A stretch of DNA of 64,000 nt, taken from assembly GCF_932526225.1 (NCBI RefSeq), contig NC_064038.1, positions 10,725,070 to 10,789,069 of the forward strand. The letters are read 5' to 3'. Shown piece after piece: positions 36,701-45,164 of the stretch. Below the pieces are notes generated by a model. That model was not told where the DNA came from. It was given only the letters and a program-made list of their open reading frames with translations, and did no database searches. The translations under genes were made by a program, and so were the position numbers. The DNA is from Nematostella vectensis. Taxonomy: Eukaryota; Cnidaria; Anthozoa; Actiniaria; Edwardsiidae. Numbering within the stretch: the first letter of the stretch is position 1; the number at the start of each line of letters is the position of its first letter.

Positions 36701-39700
36701 TCGATACTCCTTCGTAGTTGGCCCGCCTTTAATTGCGAGTGCCGGTAAATACTTTGTAGGAGTTCGGCTTGCCGAGGAACACGTGGGAGCAGTAAACTAC
36801 ACAATGGAAGCTCAGGCCTCCGCGTGTATCTACTGGGACAAGCCGAGAGGAGAATGGGTCGGGGATGGGTGTCAGGTAAATGCTAATGATGTTTATGTGT
36901 CTTTCATCATCGAAGATGGACGTAGCGAAGAAATGTCATATACACGATGGTAATGTTGCTAACACAATGCCAAAATATGTGTTCGGAATATGTACAAAAA
37001 AGAAATGTCGGCCTCTTTGTCTGTTTCAAGTTCTGACTTTTTGAATTTAGGGGCGTGGCCAGGGAGGTGGCCCAGGGGCGTAGCCAGGGGGGTGGCCCGG
37101 GGGCCCGTTCCCCCCCCCCCTTCTAGAAGCAAAAAATACAGTAAATGCATGAGACATTATTAAAGATACAGGTGATAATGTCTTGAAAGAGTCTTTAGGT
37201 CCCCCCTGTTAAAAATCCTGGCTACGCCGCTGACTTGGCGACGTATCTCCGGGGTCCTTCACATTATTTTCAAAATGGCTTCTAGTTGGCCAGTTGGCCA
37301 GACGCCATTTTAAAAGAATAAAATATTTTTTTCCGCTCGATCGCGTGTCTTATTCCACTGTTATCTTCACTTCAGATCGGTCCCCTAAGCACTACAGACC
37401 TCGTCCATTGTTTATGTTCCCACCTGACCTCGTTCTCAGGCCAGCTCATCGTTCTGCCCAACCCTATCGACTTCCAGAAGGTTTCTGTGGAGTTCAAGCG
37501 GCTGGACGAGACAGGGAATGTGGTGGCGTTCATTGCGCTGGGGGTTGTGTTTGGGGTTTATGTAATCGTCATCGCGTGGGCGAGACGACAAGACCACAAG
37601 GACCGCATGAAGGTACAACTTCAACAAATATCAGCGATTTGTGCCCGAATACGCGTATTCATAACTCTTGTCCATATGTTTTCTTGTACTGATCGCTTGG
37701 TTTGTGCAGGGTTGTGATCACTTATAGGGTGGTTCAACATCTTAACAGCGTTTATTGTTTTTGTTCTTTGAAGTTCTCCGTTTGAGACACCTTTTGGTAT
37801 TAAGACGGGGCTTATTTGAACATTTGGGAGTAGAAAAGAGCTTAGGGCTTAAAAGAAGGGACGAGGTTTAACAGAAAATTTATGGTAGATAGGCAGACAA
37901 AATGTAAAGGACAAACGCAGCAACAGAGAAAGAAACATATTGTCTTATGGTGAAATTTGAAAAGATGAATGGCCACCCCCAATAGGGCTGCTATTTTTTC
38001 ATATGATTTGTGTTCCAGGTTGGTTTAAAGCCGTTCATTGGAAGCTACTGCTCAAGCACCTTTACATACCACACATGGGTGACCACAGGGATCTGGCGAA
38101 ATGCTGGGACCACCGCTAACGTTTTCATAGTACTGAACGGCGAGAAACAGTCCAGCCGTCCTATACATCTTAGAAATCCATCATGTATCCCATTTGCTCG
38201 CGGTAACACAGACTCATTCATCCTGTCCATAACAGAAGACCTCGGGCGAATTAAGAGTGTTCGCATTTGGCATGACAACACGGGGGAGAACCCGTCCTGG
38301 TTTCTCAACCACGTGATAATAAGCACAGGCGAATCGGAATCGAGGGACTTGGTGTTCAACTTTCAACAGTGGTTGGCGGTTGAGAGGGGAGCAGGTTTTG
38401 TTGACAGGACGAAGAATGTAAGCTCAGAAGAAGAGCTCAGCGATTTGAAAGCTTCATTCGGGAATCGAGTTTATCAAGAACTTTTTCAAAGCCATTTGTG
38501 GTTCTCAGTCCTTACACGGCCCCCGTCATGCGTCTTCACGCGCGTACAGCGAGTCACGTGTTGTTTGGTGCTACTGCTGACCATGATGCTTGCAAACGCC
38601 ATGTTTTACGAACTGGCACCACAGGCAGACCGCAATAGCGACACAACCGTGAAGATAGGTCCGCTACGTCTCGAGCTGAGGCAGCTTTTGATTGCTATTG
38701 AGAGCGCCATCATTGTCGCTCCCTTAAACTTTATTATCGTCTTCATTTTTACCCACATCAAGCCGCGAGACAGGCCCAACAAAAGTCAGCGTCACTATAG
38801 CGTGAATCGAAGGCGGTCTCTTCTAAAACTTACTGGCCCAAGTGAGAAGAAGAAATGTCGCTTTCTCCTGCCTTATTGGTTTACCTATATTTCCTACTTC
38901 TTATGTTTAGCCACAGTTGCAGCTTCGGGGACGTTCATTGTGTTTTATTCTCTCATGTGGGGACGATACATCTCAACACAGTGGCTCATCTCCATGGTGA
39001 TGGCTGTAACCGTCGATATTTTTGTGTCGAAGCCACTTAGTCTCATTCTCTTAGTCGTCTTTCTTGTTTTGCTCGTCCGTCGCAAAATGGACGTCGCGGA
39101 ATATAAGGACTCTCAAACCACACAAGGAGTAATTCTGGACTTAGCAGACGTGGATCTCGATGAAAACCCGGATAGTCTTGCGCAGTGTGCGCAGTACAAC
39201 GGACCGTGCCATGTAATGCCACCGAAGCCCCCTACAAAAGAGCAACTCGAGAAGTCTCGACGTCTACACAGAATGAAACAGGAGATGTTCGCCTGGGTAA
39301 AAGAGGTGGTCATATTCGTGGGATACCTGTGTATCCTGCTCGTAGTGGCTCATGGGAGTCGTAGCCAATGGATGCATCCTATTAAGTCGTCGCTTTTTCA
39401 GACAACCGCTGACAATGACAACATGGTAAGACGTTTTTCTACGCAAAGTTACATTTTTCTGTATAGTTTTTCTTTTATCTAAAATGTATCTTTATTTATT
39501 ATACAACTGCTGTGCGCCCATCTTCATTTGAATGCTTTTGCATTGAGTACGCCTCATGGACAATAAGGCCGTTTTTAGACGCCGTTCTGTTCATGTGCCG
39601 CTCCAAATGCAAATGCATGCAAATGAACCGATTCGATTGTTGTATTTGTTCGATTGTGTTCTATGTTTATTTGCAAGCATTTATATTTGGAACGGCATAT

Positions 39701-42700
39701 GAAAAGAGGCCCAAAAGTTTGAATTTTGCGTTCCTGTCGTTATGTTTCAGCTGACAAGTTTTGACAAGTTCTGGGGCTGGTCCAGTTCCGTGCTATTGCC
39801 CATTTTATTTGAGGACGGGAAAGGTCGAGTTGGTCAGGGAACAAATGAGGCTTATTTTGGCGATGGAGAATCGATTATTGTCGGAACACCGACATTGCGA
39901 CAAATTCGAGTCAACAGGGGTACGAATCGTAGGCAGTATCAAATCTTTTATATCTAACAATCAAGTGTACATTAGGCTTGGAAACCCAAGTTATTAATAA
40001 CAAGCAAGGGTGACATTCCACTCCGCCGCTTGTTTAAATATCAGAGTTTTCATATCTCACAATCTGCCTATTATAATGGGGCTTTGGGTGACAAATCTCT
40101 CCCCTCCCCTACACTGAGGAACCACATGTCCTCCTTTGTTTACGATAGCTTTGGGTGACAAATCTCTTTCCTCCCCCCCACTGAGGAACCATATGTCCTC
40201 CTTTGTTTACAATAGCTTTGAGTGACAAATCTCTTCCCCTCTCTTCCACTAAGGAACCATATGTTCTCTTTTGTTTACAATGGTCCCCTTTCACCACCCC
40301 TTTCACTCTAGGGGCGTGTCTAGAATAATAAAGCAACGTGGGGTCATTCAGTAAATCACGGTAAAGATGAAAATAATCCACCCGGACCCCCTCTGGGCAC
40401 GCGCCCCCTTTCACGCCAGGACTCTACGCACATCCACTGCCATCAGTATTTTAATTTGACTGTCCTTCCCCTGCCACCAGATCATTGCGAGGTTGTGAAT
40501 ATCTTCAGACCGTACATTCACAACTGTACCTCAACGCTGCTGACGTCAGAAGAAGAAACGACCGCTAGCTTCCTGCCGGGCTGGAAACCGAAGCCGATCA
40601 ACACAACACTCCCCCTGATCCTACAAAAAGAAAAGCCCTGGATGTACACAAATAGCGAACTCACAGGGGGGACACGATTCTGGAGCTACATTCACGCAAG
40701 GCTGGTGTACTCCGGTGGCGGTTATGCAGTGGATCTCGGTAAAACTAAAAAGGAGGCGACGTCTATCCTTAAATCACTTCAGGAAAACAGCTGGATCGAT
40801 CGTTATACTGCGGCCTTATTTGTGGATTTTGCGATCTATAGTCCATCTACATCGCTCTTCGGAATCGTCAAGATTGTCATGGAAATGTCGCCGTCAGGGT
40901 CCATAAAATTAAGCCACGTCATCGACATAATCCGCCTCTATGACGTCAGCACCGGATATGACGTATCTCTACTATTTTTCCAGCTATTACTTCCGGTACT
41001 CGTCATATACTTCACGATGTCGCTAGTACTGAAATTGAAAAAGGGTATTTTGAGGTTTTTCTGTACGGTGTTTAACTGGGTAGATATGTCCCAGATCGTT
41101 TGTGTTAGCGCGTGGATGTCGGTGCACATTTATAAAATGATCTACATCGACAAATCGAGTAAGGATCTGCTGGCCAAAACCCATGCGACAACAGGATTTG
41201 ACTATATCGTCATGTTAAACACTATTGAGAATGTCGTGATCGCACTGGTCGTGTTCTTAAACACCCTAAAGCTCCTGATTTACTGCCAGTTTAGCCACGT
41301 GAAGCACTTCTTTCAAGTCCTCGTCAAATCCTTCTACGATGTGGGACCATTTCTCACTATACTCTTCTTCGCTATTGGGGCATTCGCGCAGTTTGCGTAC
41401 ATCGTATTCGGTCAGAATCTGGCAAATCACCGGAACTTGTTGGAATCTTACAACTGTCTCCTCAACATCATGATAGGTGCAGATCACGACTTCCGAGAAC
41501 TGACTGATTTTGATGCGGTAATCGGATCAGCTTACTTGATGATCTTCTCCTTTGCGTCCATGATCTTCTTTGTGAACTTCTTCATCCTGATCTTGATCCA
41601 TTACTACGATATCGGACGCAAGGAGCAGTTTGCCATGTACGGTCTGGGTATGTATATTGTTGATCGCTTTAAGGAGGCTATGGGGGTCGGTAAGACAGTG
41701 ATTCCAAGAGAGCCTACAGAGTTTGACAACATCCGCCAACAATGTCATCTGCTTAGGTACATGTTGAAGTCCAGAGCGTTCAGGCAAATGGAATACAGGT
41801 GTGAGCAGATATTGTCAAAAAGCGTAAAGGCACCTCAATCACCCAATGGCAAGGTTAAGACCAAGTGCTCATTGTTCAAGGCGTTAGCACCCTTAGTGCA
41901 CGATAGAACAACATTCGATAATCCAATGTTAGAAGAACGACCACCAGACAAAAACTCTTTGTTCAGTGGAAAACTTGATCGAAGGTTGAAAACGTTGTCG
42001 ACCCTGCTGAATGCTGATTACATTGATGGCTTCATGGAAGACCTGGATGTGATATCCTTGGCTGAAGCTTCGGCATTCTGGCGACGCTACCATGACAGTA
42101 TCATCCCTGCGTCAATCACGCAAGTGTTTGAAAGACCAGAATTGCCTCCAGAGTTACGCTCGCTAGTAACTGATCAAATCAGCTCCGAGTATGCAACAGT
42201 ATCTGGTTTTGGAATAAGAAAAGAGAGTCTTGACTATGAACCTCAGAGATGCGAACCGGATTTTACCGATTCTTTCACGTGGGAGGGGCCTGACACCTTG
42301 CCTAAAGTCACATTCAGTGACGATACAAATGGTACAGAGCCACTGCCTGCCTCTATAACCGAGATATTCCAGAATTCTCACAAGAACGTCCAAGAAAGGT
42401 CAACCAGACCAATATTTGCTCCAGTTACCGAACCAAGAAGCAAAACTCCTCGACGACAATCCAACGCCTTGCCTTTAACATTATTGAGGGAGCTCGACGA
42501 TGGTGAAGAGGCCTTGCCTGATTCTATAACCGACATATTCAAGACAGCATGCAAACCGACGTCAACCAGAACTCAATCCCTGCCAGCTTCTGAATTCACA
42601 ACTTTGCAACAAGCCAAAGTATCATCTTGGGCCACTTTTGGGAAAGACGCAGAGGCTACTAGGAATCTGCCCGACACAGGAATTCTTGAGGATTACCATT

Positions 42701-42945
42701 CTTTTAAGAAAAAGGGTTTAGTAAAGACAATAAGACTTCGCTCTACTTCAGTAGGTGAAGCACAAAACATGCCAAAGACCACAGCAGGACAACTTCGGCC
42801 TTCCAGGAGACACCTAAAAGCACCAAGTACTGGAAAAGAAAGGAAAGCCTACATACTTCCCACGGTACAAGAAGAGTTTGACAAGATGAAAAAAGAGGTT
42901 TCAGAAAGGGGTCAAAGATCTCCTCGCAATGGAAATTCTGGTTAA
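16116..42945 (+). CDS. Polycystin-1-like receptor/channel protein, 23 exons
   Basis: Exons: 16116-16333, 17515-17586, 18152-18214, 18584-18729, 19695-20036, 20962-21252, 21758-22153, 23161-25221, 25644-25793, 28308-28595, 28994-29302, 29508-29654, 30255-30524, 31309-31774, 32234-32816, 34258-34443, 34794-34919, 35317-35793, 36297-36875, 37376-37612, 38019-39425, 39751-39919, 40481-42945. Every border is AG/GT and the phases add to 3816 codons including the stop. Order: signal peptide, LRR block, two Ly6/uPAR-like domains, C-type lectin, 17 EGFs, two FN3, one EGF, REJ, GAIN with GPS, PLAT, polycystin membrane region, cytoplasmic tail. GPS, PLAT and a polycystin channel domain after REJ identify the PKD1 family, whose members are large surface receptors that pair with PKD2-type channels. 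Clear tandem PKD repeats, typical of vertebrate PKD1, were not seen. The ends of exon 14 and exon 5 are the least certain parts. Confidence 0.9.
17229..17382 (+). mobile_element. Family R1 element, copy 2
   Basis: This copy shows both ends: 'ggcggagccaggattttta' and 'cctggctacgccc', which are imperfect inverted repeats. The core 'ataatgtctcatacatttactg' and 'tatttttggctgctaaaag' match the other R1 copies. It lies in polycystin intron 1. Confidence 0.8.
19280..19545. repeat. Tandem duplication of about 135 bp in polycystin intron 4
   Basis: Two adjacent copies (about 19281-19415 and 19417-19545) share 'aattcgagttgcgtagtta', 'catttttcatttgaagc', 'tttctgggaattt' and 'gagtcgtaggatggattg'. They differ by a few substitutions and indels. 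No coding role is visible. Confidence 0.85.
19695..21252 (+). CDS. Polycystin exons 5-6: two Ly6/uPAR-like domains
   Basis: Exon 5 (19695-20036, about residues 167-280) opens with VGC, has cysteines through QTCVP, CPSTC, TCVAKCC, and ends CCHTFLCNK. Exon 6 (20962-21252, about 281-377) opens VKCLF, then [17 protein letters not shown], and ends RCDGSLCN. Both are phase 1-1, about 100-114 residues, and finish with the C...LCN signature of the three-finger Ly6/uPAR (LU) fold. The assignment rests on cysteine spacing and that ending, not on a profile search. Exon 5 has an expanded central loop. LU domains are not part of the standard PKD1 architecture. Confidence 0.7.
21320..21530. repeat. G-rich tandem repeat in polycystin intron 6
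   Basis: Units with 'agaaaagacataggcgtg', 'cccataaaaaggggtg' and 'tttccaggagtttcaaa' followed by long G runs recur two to three times. The frames reported here on both strands are products of the repeat. Confidence 0.8.
21758..22153 (+). CDS. Polycystin exon 7: C-type lectin-like domain
   Basis: This exon encodes about residues 378-509, starting [15 protein letters not shown] and ending with [15 protein letters not shown]. The usual landmarks are present: the first tryptophan and paired cysteines, the FIGL core ([11 protein letters not shown]), a central W..G, and the last cysteine pair. The EPN/QPD and WND calcium-sugar motifs are absent, so carbohydrate binding of the classic kind is doubtful. 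Vertebrate PKD1 carries a C-type lectin domain in a comparable N-terminal position. Confidence 0.85.
22283..22924. mobile_element. piggyBac-type MITE with TTAA target duplication
   Basis: The left end GGTAATTCCCTTGAA (from 22287) and the reverse complement of the right end, GGTAATTCTCTTGAA (to 22920), form a 15-base terminal inverted repeat with one mismatch. Each end is directly flanked by TTAA (22283-22286 and 22921-22924). The 634-base interior has no open frame of interest. It holds two related internal blocks ('gtcggtaaccccat' and 'tgggttgtagaa'). TTAA duplication is the hallmark of piggyBac transposition. It lies in polycystin intron 7. Confidence 0.75.
23161..25793 (+). CDS. Polycystin exons 8-9: run of 17 EGF-like domains
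   Basis: Exon 8 is an uninterrupted 2061-base coding exon with about sixteen EGF modules. Most begin D(I/V/L)(D/N)EC, the calcium-binding EGF leader, and show the C.....C.N..GSY.C.C..G pattern. The first module and the fourth (after QKVSC) lack the full leader. The sixteenth is finished by exon 9 (25644-25793), which adds the seventeenth. Most calcium-binding modules keep the N-x-x-G-S-Y/F core. Such a run should form a calcium-stiffened rod between the lectin domain and the FN3 domains. Confidence 0.93.
25825..26135. repeat. Minisatellite of 'gccaacattgccagcat' units
   Basis: About 300 bases of imperfect 12-18 base units ('ccgccaacattgccagcatc' and variants) lie in polycystin intron 9, directly beside the Penelope-like element. 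Frames on both strands through it (25839-26213, 25892-26281) are satellite translations. Confidence 0.9.
26337..27400 (-). pseudogene. Penelope-like element reverse transcriptase fragment
   Basis: On the minus strand 27173-26337 encodes 278 residues of a Penelope-type reverse transcriptase: [18 protein letters not shown], the catalytic region [20 protein letters not shown] and [14 protein letters not shown]. Upstream, another frame continues the homology ([11 protein letters not shown] near 27175-27190), so a one-base frameshift lies in the C run around 27155-27160. Further upstream the similarity continues past an in-frame stop near 27340. The catalytic box reads YIEDI where Penelope elements usually have YIDD. 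No GIY-YIG endonuclease was seen after the stop at 26337. The copy is broken and sits antisense in polycystin intron 9. Confidence 0.8.
27939..28347. repeat. Tandem array copying the acceptor of polycystin exon 10
   Basis: Five to six diverged units of about 64-82 bases carry 'cctgataaacaaa', 'cctcaacacgaccgatg', 'cactcggtagtctgttctt' and 'cttgtag'. Units begin near 27939, 28016, 28079, 28161, 28241 and 28323. The last unit spans the real acceptor (exon starts at 28308) and the first ~40 coding bases of the FN3 exon. See findings. Confidence 0.85.
28308..29302 (+). CDS. Polycystin exons 10-11: two fibronectin type III domains
   Basis: Exon 10 (28308-28595) starts [17 protein letters not shown] and has the FN3 landmarks W (LLVRWIL), GY and [14 protein letters not shown]. 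Exon 11 (28994-29302) has [15 protein letters not shown] and [23 protein letters not shown]. Both exons are phase 1-1, one domain each. Exon 10 is flanked on both sides by tandem arrays that copy its own splice junctions (listed separately). Confidence 0.88.
28539..28838. repeat. 75-bp tandem repeat, 4 copies, copying the donor of polycystin exon 10
   Basis: Identical units start at 28539, 28614, 28689 and 28764. Each contains the last ~57 coding bases of the FN3 exon, the donor 'gagaaag|gtaaggg' and 18 intronic bases. The first copy holds the donor joined in the gene model (after 28595). The other three lie in the intron. The frames read on both strands here come from the repeat. Confidence 0.97.
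29508..29654 (+). CDS. Polycystin exon 12: separate EGF-like domain
   Basis: This short phase 1-1 exon encodes [17 protein letters not shown] through [16 protein letters not shown]. It has the six-cysteine EGF pattern with the PCLNGGIC signature of non-calcium-binding EGFs. It is too short to show as a frame starting with ATG and was found by its splice sites. It lies between the second FN3 and the REJ region. Confidence 0.85.
29745..29953 (+). repeat. Interspersed repeat R3, copy 1
   Basis: Shared with 36040-36238: 'gaaaagtgaagggggga', 'tttgggctgcatgc', 'tttttgttccttacccac/ttc' and 'tctaatggtccg/cccatccc'. T-rich interior, no coding capacity. It lies in polycystin intron 12. Confidence 0.75.
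30255..35793 (+). CDS. Polycystin exons 13-18: REJ region and GAIN-like stalk
   Basis: Exons 30255-30524, 31309-31774, 32234-32816, 34258-34443, 34794-34919 and 35317-35793. The first three form the receptor-for-egg-jelly region: an opening with C and beta-strand pattern, SSSYDPD...LRYTWLC, then CIYNC...[18 protein letters not shown] and [21 protein letters not shown], which are typical REJ blocks. Later exons are helix-rich ([32 protein letters not shown]) and lead into the GAIN domain before the GPS. Exon phases change from 1 to 2 to 0 through this part, ending the run of shuffled phase-1 modules. Confidence 0.85.
30990..31260. repeat. Inverted repeat in polycystin intron 13
   Basis: 'cattgtcaccagtttacttccgg' in pieces at about 31008-31031 is matched in reverse complement near 31222-31245 ('ccggaagtgaactggtgac'). 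The outer parts ('tttaaagg' and 'cctttaa') also pair. A small foldback element is likely. Confidence 0.5.
31907..32057 (+). mobile_element. Short non-autonomous element, family R2, copy 1
   Basis: Ends 'ccgtagcaggcc' and 'ccctgctacggccctg' are inverted repeats. Internal phrases 'acacagaaacatta', 'cagccacgcccctaatgg' and 'tttccttata' are shared with copies near 44.4, 44.8, 50.1, 56.3 and 58.1 kb. Non-coding. It lies in polycystin intron 14. Confidence 0.75.
32880..33400. repeat. Two tandem duplications in polycystin intron 15
   Basis: A unit of about 60 bases with 'tgagggattacgtgc' and 'ctatactgtttgttatt' is present twice near 32905-33015. A second unit of about 80 bases with 'gatgggtttcgttacgcg' and 'atatatcgattctttgtta' is present two to three times near 33200-33390. 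Confidence 0.8.
33705..33885. mobile_element. Palindromic foldback element
   Basis: 'caggccattccagc' at about 33717 pairs with 'gctggaatggcct' near 33865, and inside it 'catagaaacctacct' pairs with 'aggtaggtttccatgg'. The two arms of about 60 bases flank a GC-rich spacer with several 'gcgcgc' runs. Non-coding, in polycystin intron 15. Confidence 0.65.
34925..35285. repeat. ATC/CAT-rich microsatellite in polycystin intron 17
   Basis: Imperfect 'atcatcatc' and 'caccatcac' runs fill most of the intron between exons 34794-34919 and 35317-35793. Frames through it are not genes. Confidence 0.9.
36040..36238 (+). repeat. Interspersed repeat R3, copy 2
   Basis: Matches the copy at 29745-29953 over most of its length, with 'ttgggctgcatgc' and 'tttttgttccttaccca' well conserved. 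It ends about 60 bases before the acceptor of polycystin exon 19. Confidence 0.75.
36297..37612 (+). CDS. Polycystin exons 19-20: GAIN domain, GPS and first membrane helix
   Basis: Exon 36297-36875 ends with [17 protein letters not shown], the first half of the GPS motif, split by an intron from [12 protein letters not shown] in exon 37376-37612. The expected autocleavage point is HL|T at about residues 2407/2408, and all four GPS cysteines and both tryptophan positions are in place. Residues about 2439-2458 ([20 protein letters not shown]) form the first membrane helix, followed by a basic loop. Cleavage competence is inferred from the intact motif. Confidence 0.9.
37049..37232 (-). mobile_element. 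Family R1 element, copy 3
   Basis: Reverse orientation. It has 'ggggcgtagccagggggg', 'cagtaaatgcatgagacat' and 'gttaaaaatcctggctacg'. The outer end at 37049-37080 is partly doubled. It lies in polycystin intron 19. Confidence 0.8.
38019..42945 (+). CDS. Polycystin exons 21-23: PLAT, membrane region, extracellular TOP loop, tail
   Basis: Exon 38019-39425 begins with a PLAT/LH2 domain ([39 protein letters not shown]) and continues through several hydrophobic helices and a cytoplasmic loop to [17 protein letters not shown]. Exon 39751-39919 ([21 protein letters not shown]) starts the polycystin extracellular domain, which continues in exon 40481-42945 ([25 protein letters not shown]). The last helices include [15 protein letters not shown] at the pore-loop position and [14 protein letters not shown]. 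After about 41640 a tail of roughly 430 residues follows, rich in basic and proline residues, with a motif LPxSIT repeated three times (see findings). Confidence 0.9.
40080..40275. repeat. Tandem repeat of about 62 bp, 3 copies
   Basis: Units with 'gctttgggtgacaaatctc', 'cactgaggaacca' and 'atgtcctcctttgtttac' recur three times in polycystin intron 22. Confidence 0.85.
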
Positions 42946-42989
42946 ATTAAGTCGTCACAGGAATGACCGTGGAAAAGACAATTCAATAT

Positions 42990-43190
42990 AAATCTTTGAC
43001 AATTAACTAGGGCTAAGACTGACATTTTCTGAGTCATTTGCTAACATTGGTAAGATAAAAATAACAGTCAGGTAGAATGCCATAAATATAATCTTTGACA
43101 ATTAACTAGGGCTAAGACTGACATTTTCTGAGTCATTTGCTAACATTGGTAAGATAAAAATAACAGTCAGGTAGAATGCCATAAATATAG
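42990..43190. repeat. 99-bp tandem duplication in the polycystin 3' region
   Basis: The block starting 'atctttgacaattaactag' at 42992 is repeated from 43091. The two copies are identical over nearly the whole unit, ending in 'caggtagaatgccata'. Confidence 0.95.
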
Positions 43191-44281
43191 TCATTGTTTG
43201 CCTCTGAAGTTGACAATGTAGGCAGGTAATAGTGTTATAGAAAAAACAACAACGATAATGTAGCGAAATAAACCTTTTTAGCTACAAAAAAACTCGAAAT
43301 GTGTCTTTAAGGTTACTGCTACTGCCTAGAAAATTAATATAGTTTATTATCTGTGTTGAATTCAAGACATCTACATCACTAAAATAAATGTTAATGTAAT
43401 GTACACAAAATAGGATATAGCAAATAAAAAGGTAGTGTATTGTAGTTTTGCATAAATTTTCCAAAATGTCTGCCCCCCCCCCATAAGAAAATTCATATGA
43501 AGAGATGGGCACCATTTCCCTTGGGACCCCCTCTCCTATTGTAATTCATAATTGTCAATTTAGGTGGGGTCAACATGGGGGGAGGGGAGGGGTAACCTAT
43601 GTTAGCAGATGGACTAGCTTTTCAGGGATATCTTGAATCATCAAATATTAGTTTAAATTGAGTTGTTCTAGATTGAAAATAGAGGGACACAAATGCATGA
43701 CAATGGTAATTCATGTCAAAGTAAAATTATGTGAATTTCTAAAACACTTTTCAACCTGCTTTTCTATGAAGTCAATCAAGCGTAGTGATCAAGAAATGTT
43801 GCTAGTCCTACCTTAAGGTTGGTTCTCACTACTGTAGGATGCAAAAGCAAGCGCAACACAATCAATCAGTTGCAAATCAATCAGTTGCTTTCCCTTGCAC
43901 TTGCTCTTGCATTACGGTGAGAATTGGAAAGTTATGTGTGCTGTGCTTGTTACCTTAAAGGTGTTGGGAAATTTCTCTGAGGGCCTTTGCTAGAAAAACT
44001 TTTCAAGACGTTATAAATCCGCCAAATATTTGTGAAATGGAATTAATTTAGGCATGGCATCATTGTTTATGAATCTCTAATTTTTGATGACGTCATCAGG
44101 CAATGACGACATCACATGTAGTCACAACAGAAAAATTATACAATCTTAACTGTTGAAGCATCTGCAATGATAAATATTGCATTTGGCCTTTGTTTCCAAG
44201 TGTGTGGATGCAACATACGCCCCTGGATACTAAAATACCAAATTCTTTAACACTTCAATTTAAAAAATGAATCAATATACA

Positions 44282-44445
44282 GTGCCGTAGCAGGCCACTT
44301 AAGATTTGGGGGGGGGACACAATACAGAAACTTTGAGAAAATATTGGGGGGCACAGCCACGCCCCTACTGGTCATTTCCTTATATTTTTTGGATATATTA
44401 GGGGGCACGTGCCCCCAGTGCCCCACCCCCTGCTACAGCCCCATT
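44282..44445 (+). mobile_element. Family R2 element, copy 2
   Basis: Begins 'gccgtagcaggccacttaag' in part and ends 'cctgctacagcccc', with 'cagccacgcccctactgg' and 'tcatttccttata' inside. It is orthologous in position to the copy at 56227-56391 in the other duplication unit, so this insertion predates the duplication. Confidence 0.8.
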
Positions 44446-44696
44446 TTACGTCGTTTCCAACTGTCCTCTGGGCATCATTTCATCGTTGCCAGTCAAAATT
44501 CTAAAGCCAAATCCATGCCTCCATGAAAGACATCCGAGGATCCTCGAAGTACAAAATTTAAATAATTTAACATCACTTATATATAACCACTTCCAGATCT
44601 TTTAAAGAGCTACATACCTCTCGCATTCACTCCTTCAGACTCTGATTTCCTGCTATTTCAAGTTTATCAACGCTGTTTTCCATGGGTTCCATGCTT

Positions 44697-44871
44697 TGTC
44701 AGGGCCGTAGCAGGGGGTGGGCCACTGGGGGCACGTGCCCCCCCCCCCCCCCCAATATTTTCAAAAATTATAAGGAAATGACCAGTAGGGGCGTTGATCT
44801 GCCTCTAAATATTTTCTTAATGTTTCTATATTGTGCCCCCCCCATATTTGGAGGTCTGCTACGGCACTGAA
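44697..44871 (-). mobile_element. Family R2 element, copy 3
   Basis: Reverse orientation: 'gggccgtagcagggggtgg', 'aaggaaatgaccagtaggg' and 'ggtctgctacggcac'. It marks the left edge of the segment that is absent from the matching place in unit B. Confidence 0.8.
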
Positions 44872-45164
44872 ACAGCAGCTTGTTTCATATTGTCACAGGA
44901 AATTACCTGTACGTACGAATTCGAGGGTAGAATCTATTCAAATAATTAAAAAGCGGCCTGAAGAAGTCAGGTATTGACCCTTGTATTGTATTCGACGCAT
45001 TAGCAAGCCATTCAATTTATTCTTTTTGTTCGAACATCTTTTAATCAATTTCAAGAAAATACAAATAAATCAAACAAAATTACTCAATAATGAAATCCGA
45101 TCTGATAGATTCACCAGACGGTAAAAAGCAATAAAAGAAAGTTTTGTGGAAGTTTTAAACTTCC

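Larger units (their letters stand above)
42946..45164. other. Polycystin 3' flank and spacer
   Basis: A candidate polyadenylation signal AATAAA lies at 43267-43272, about 320 bases after the polycystin stop. A 99-base tandem duplication is centred at 43090. From about 43650 to 44690 the sequence matches 55880-56650 in the second duplication unit. The frame at 43282-43515 and others here have no recognisable content. Part of the stretch is occupied by R2 elements. Confidence 0.65.
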
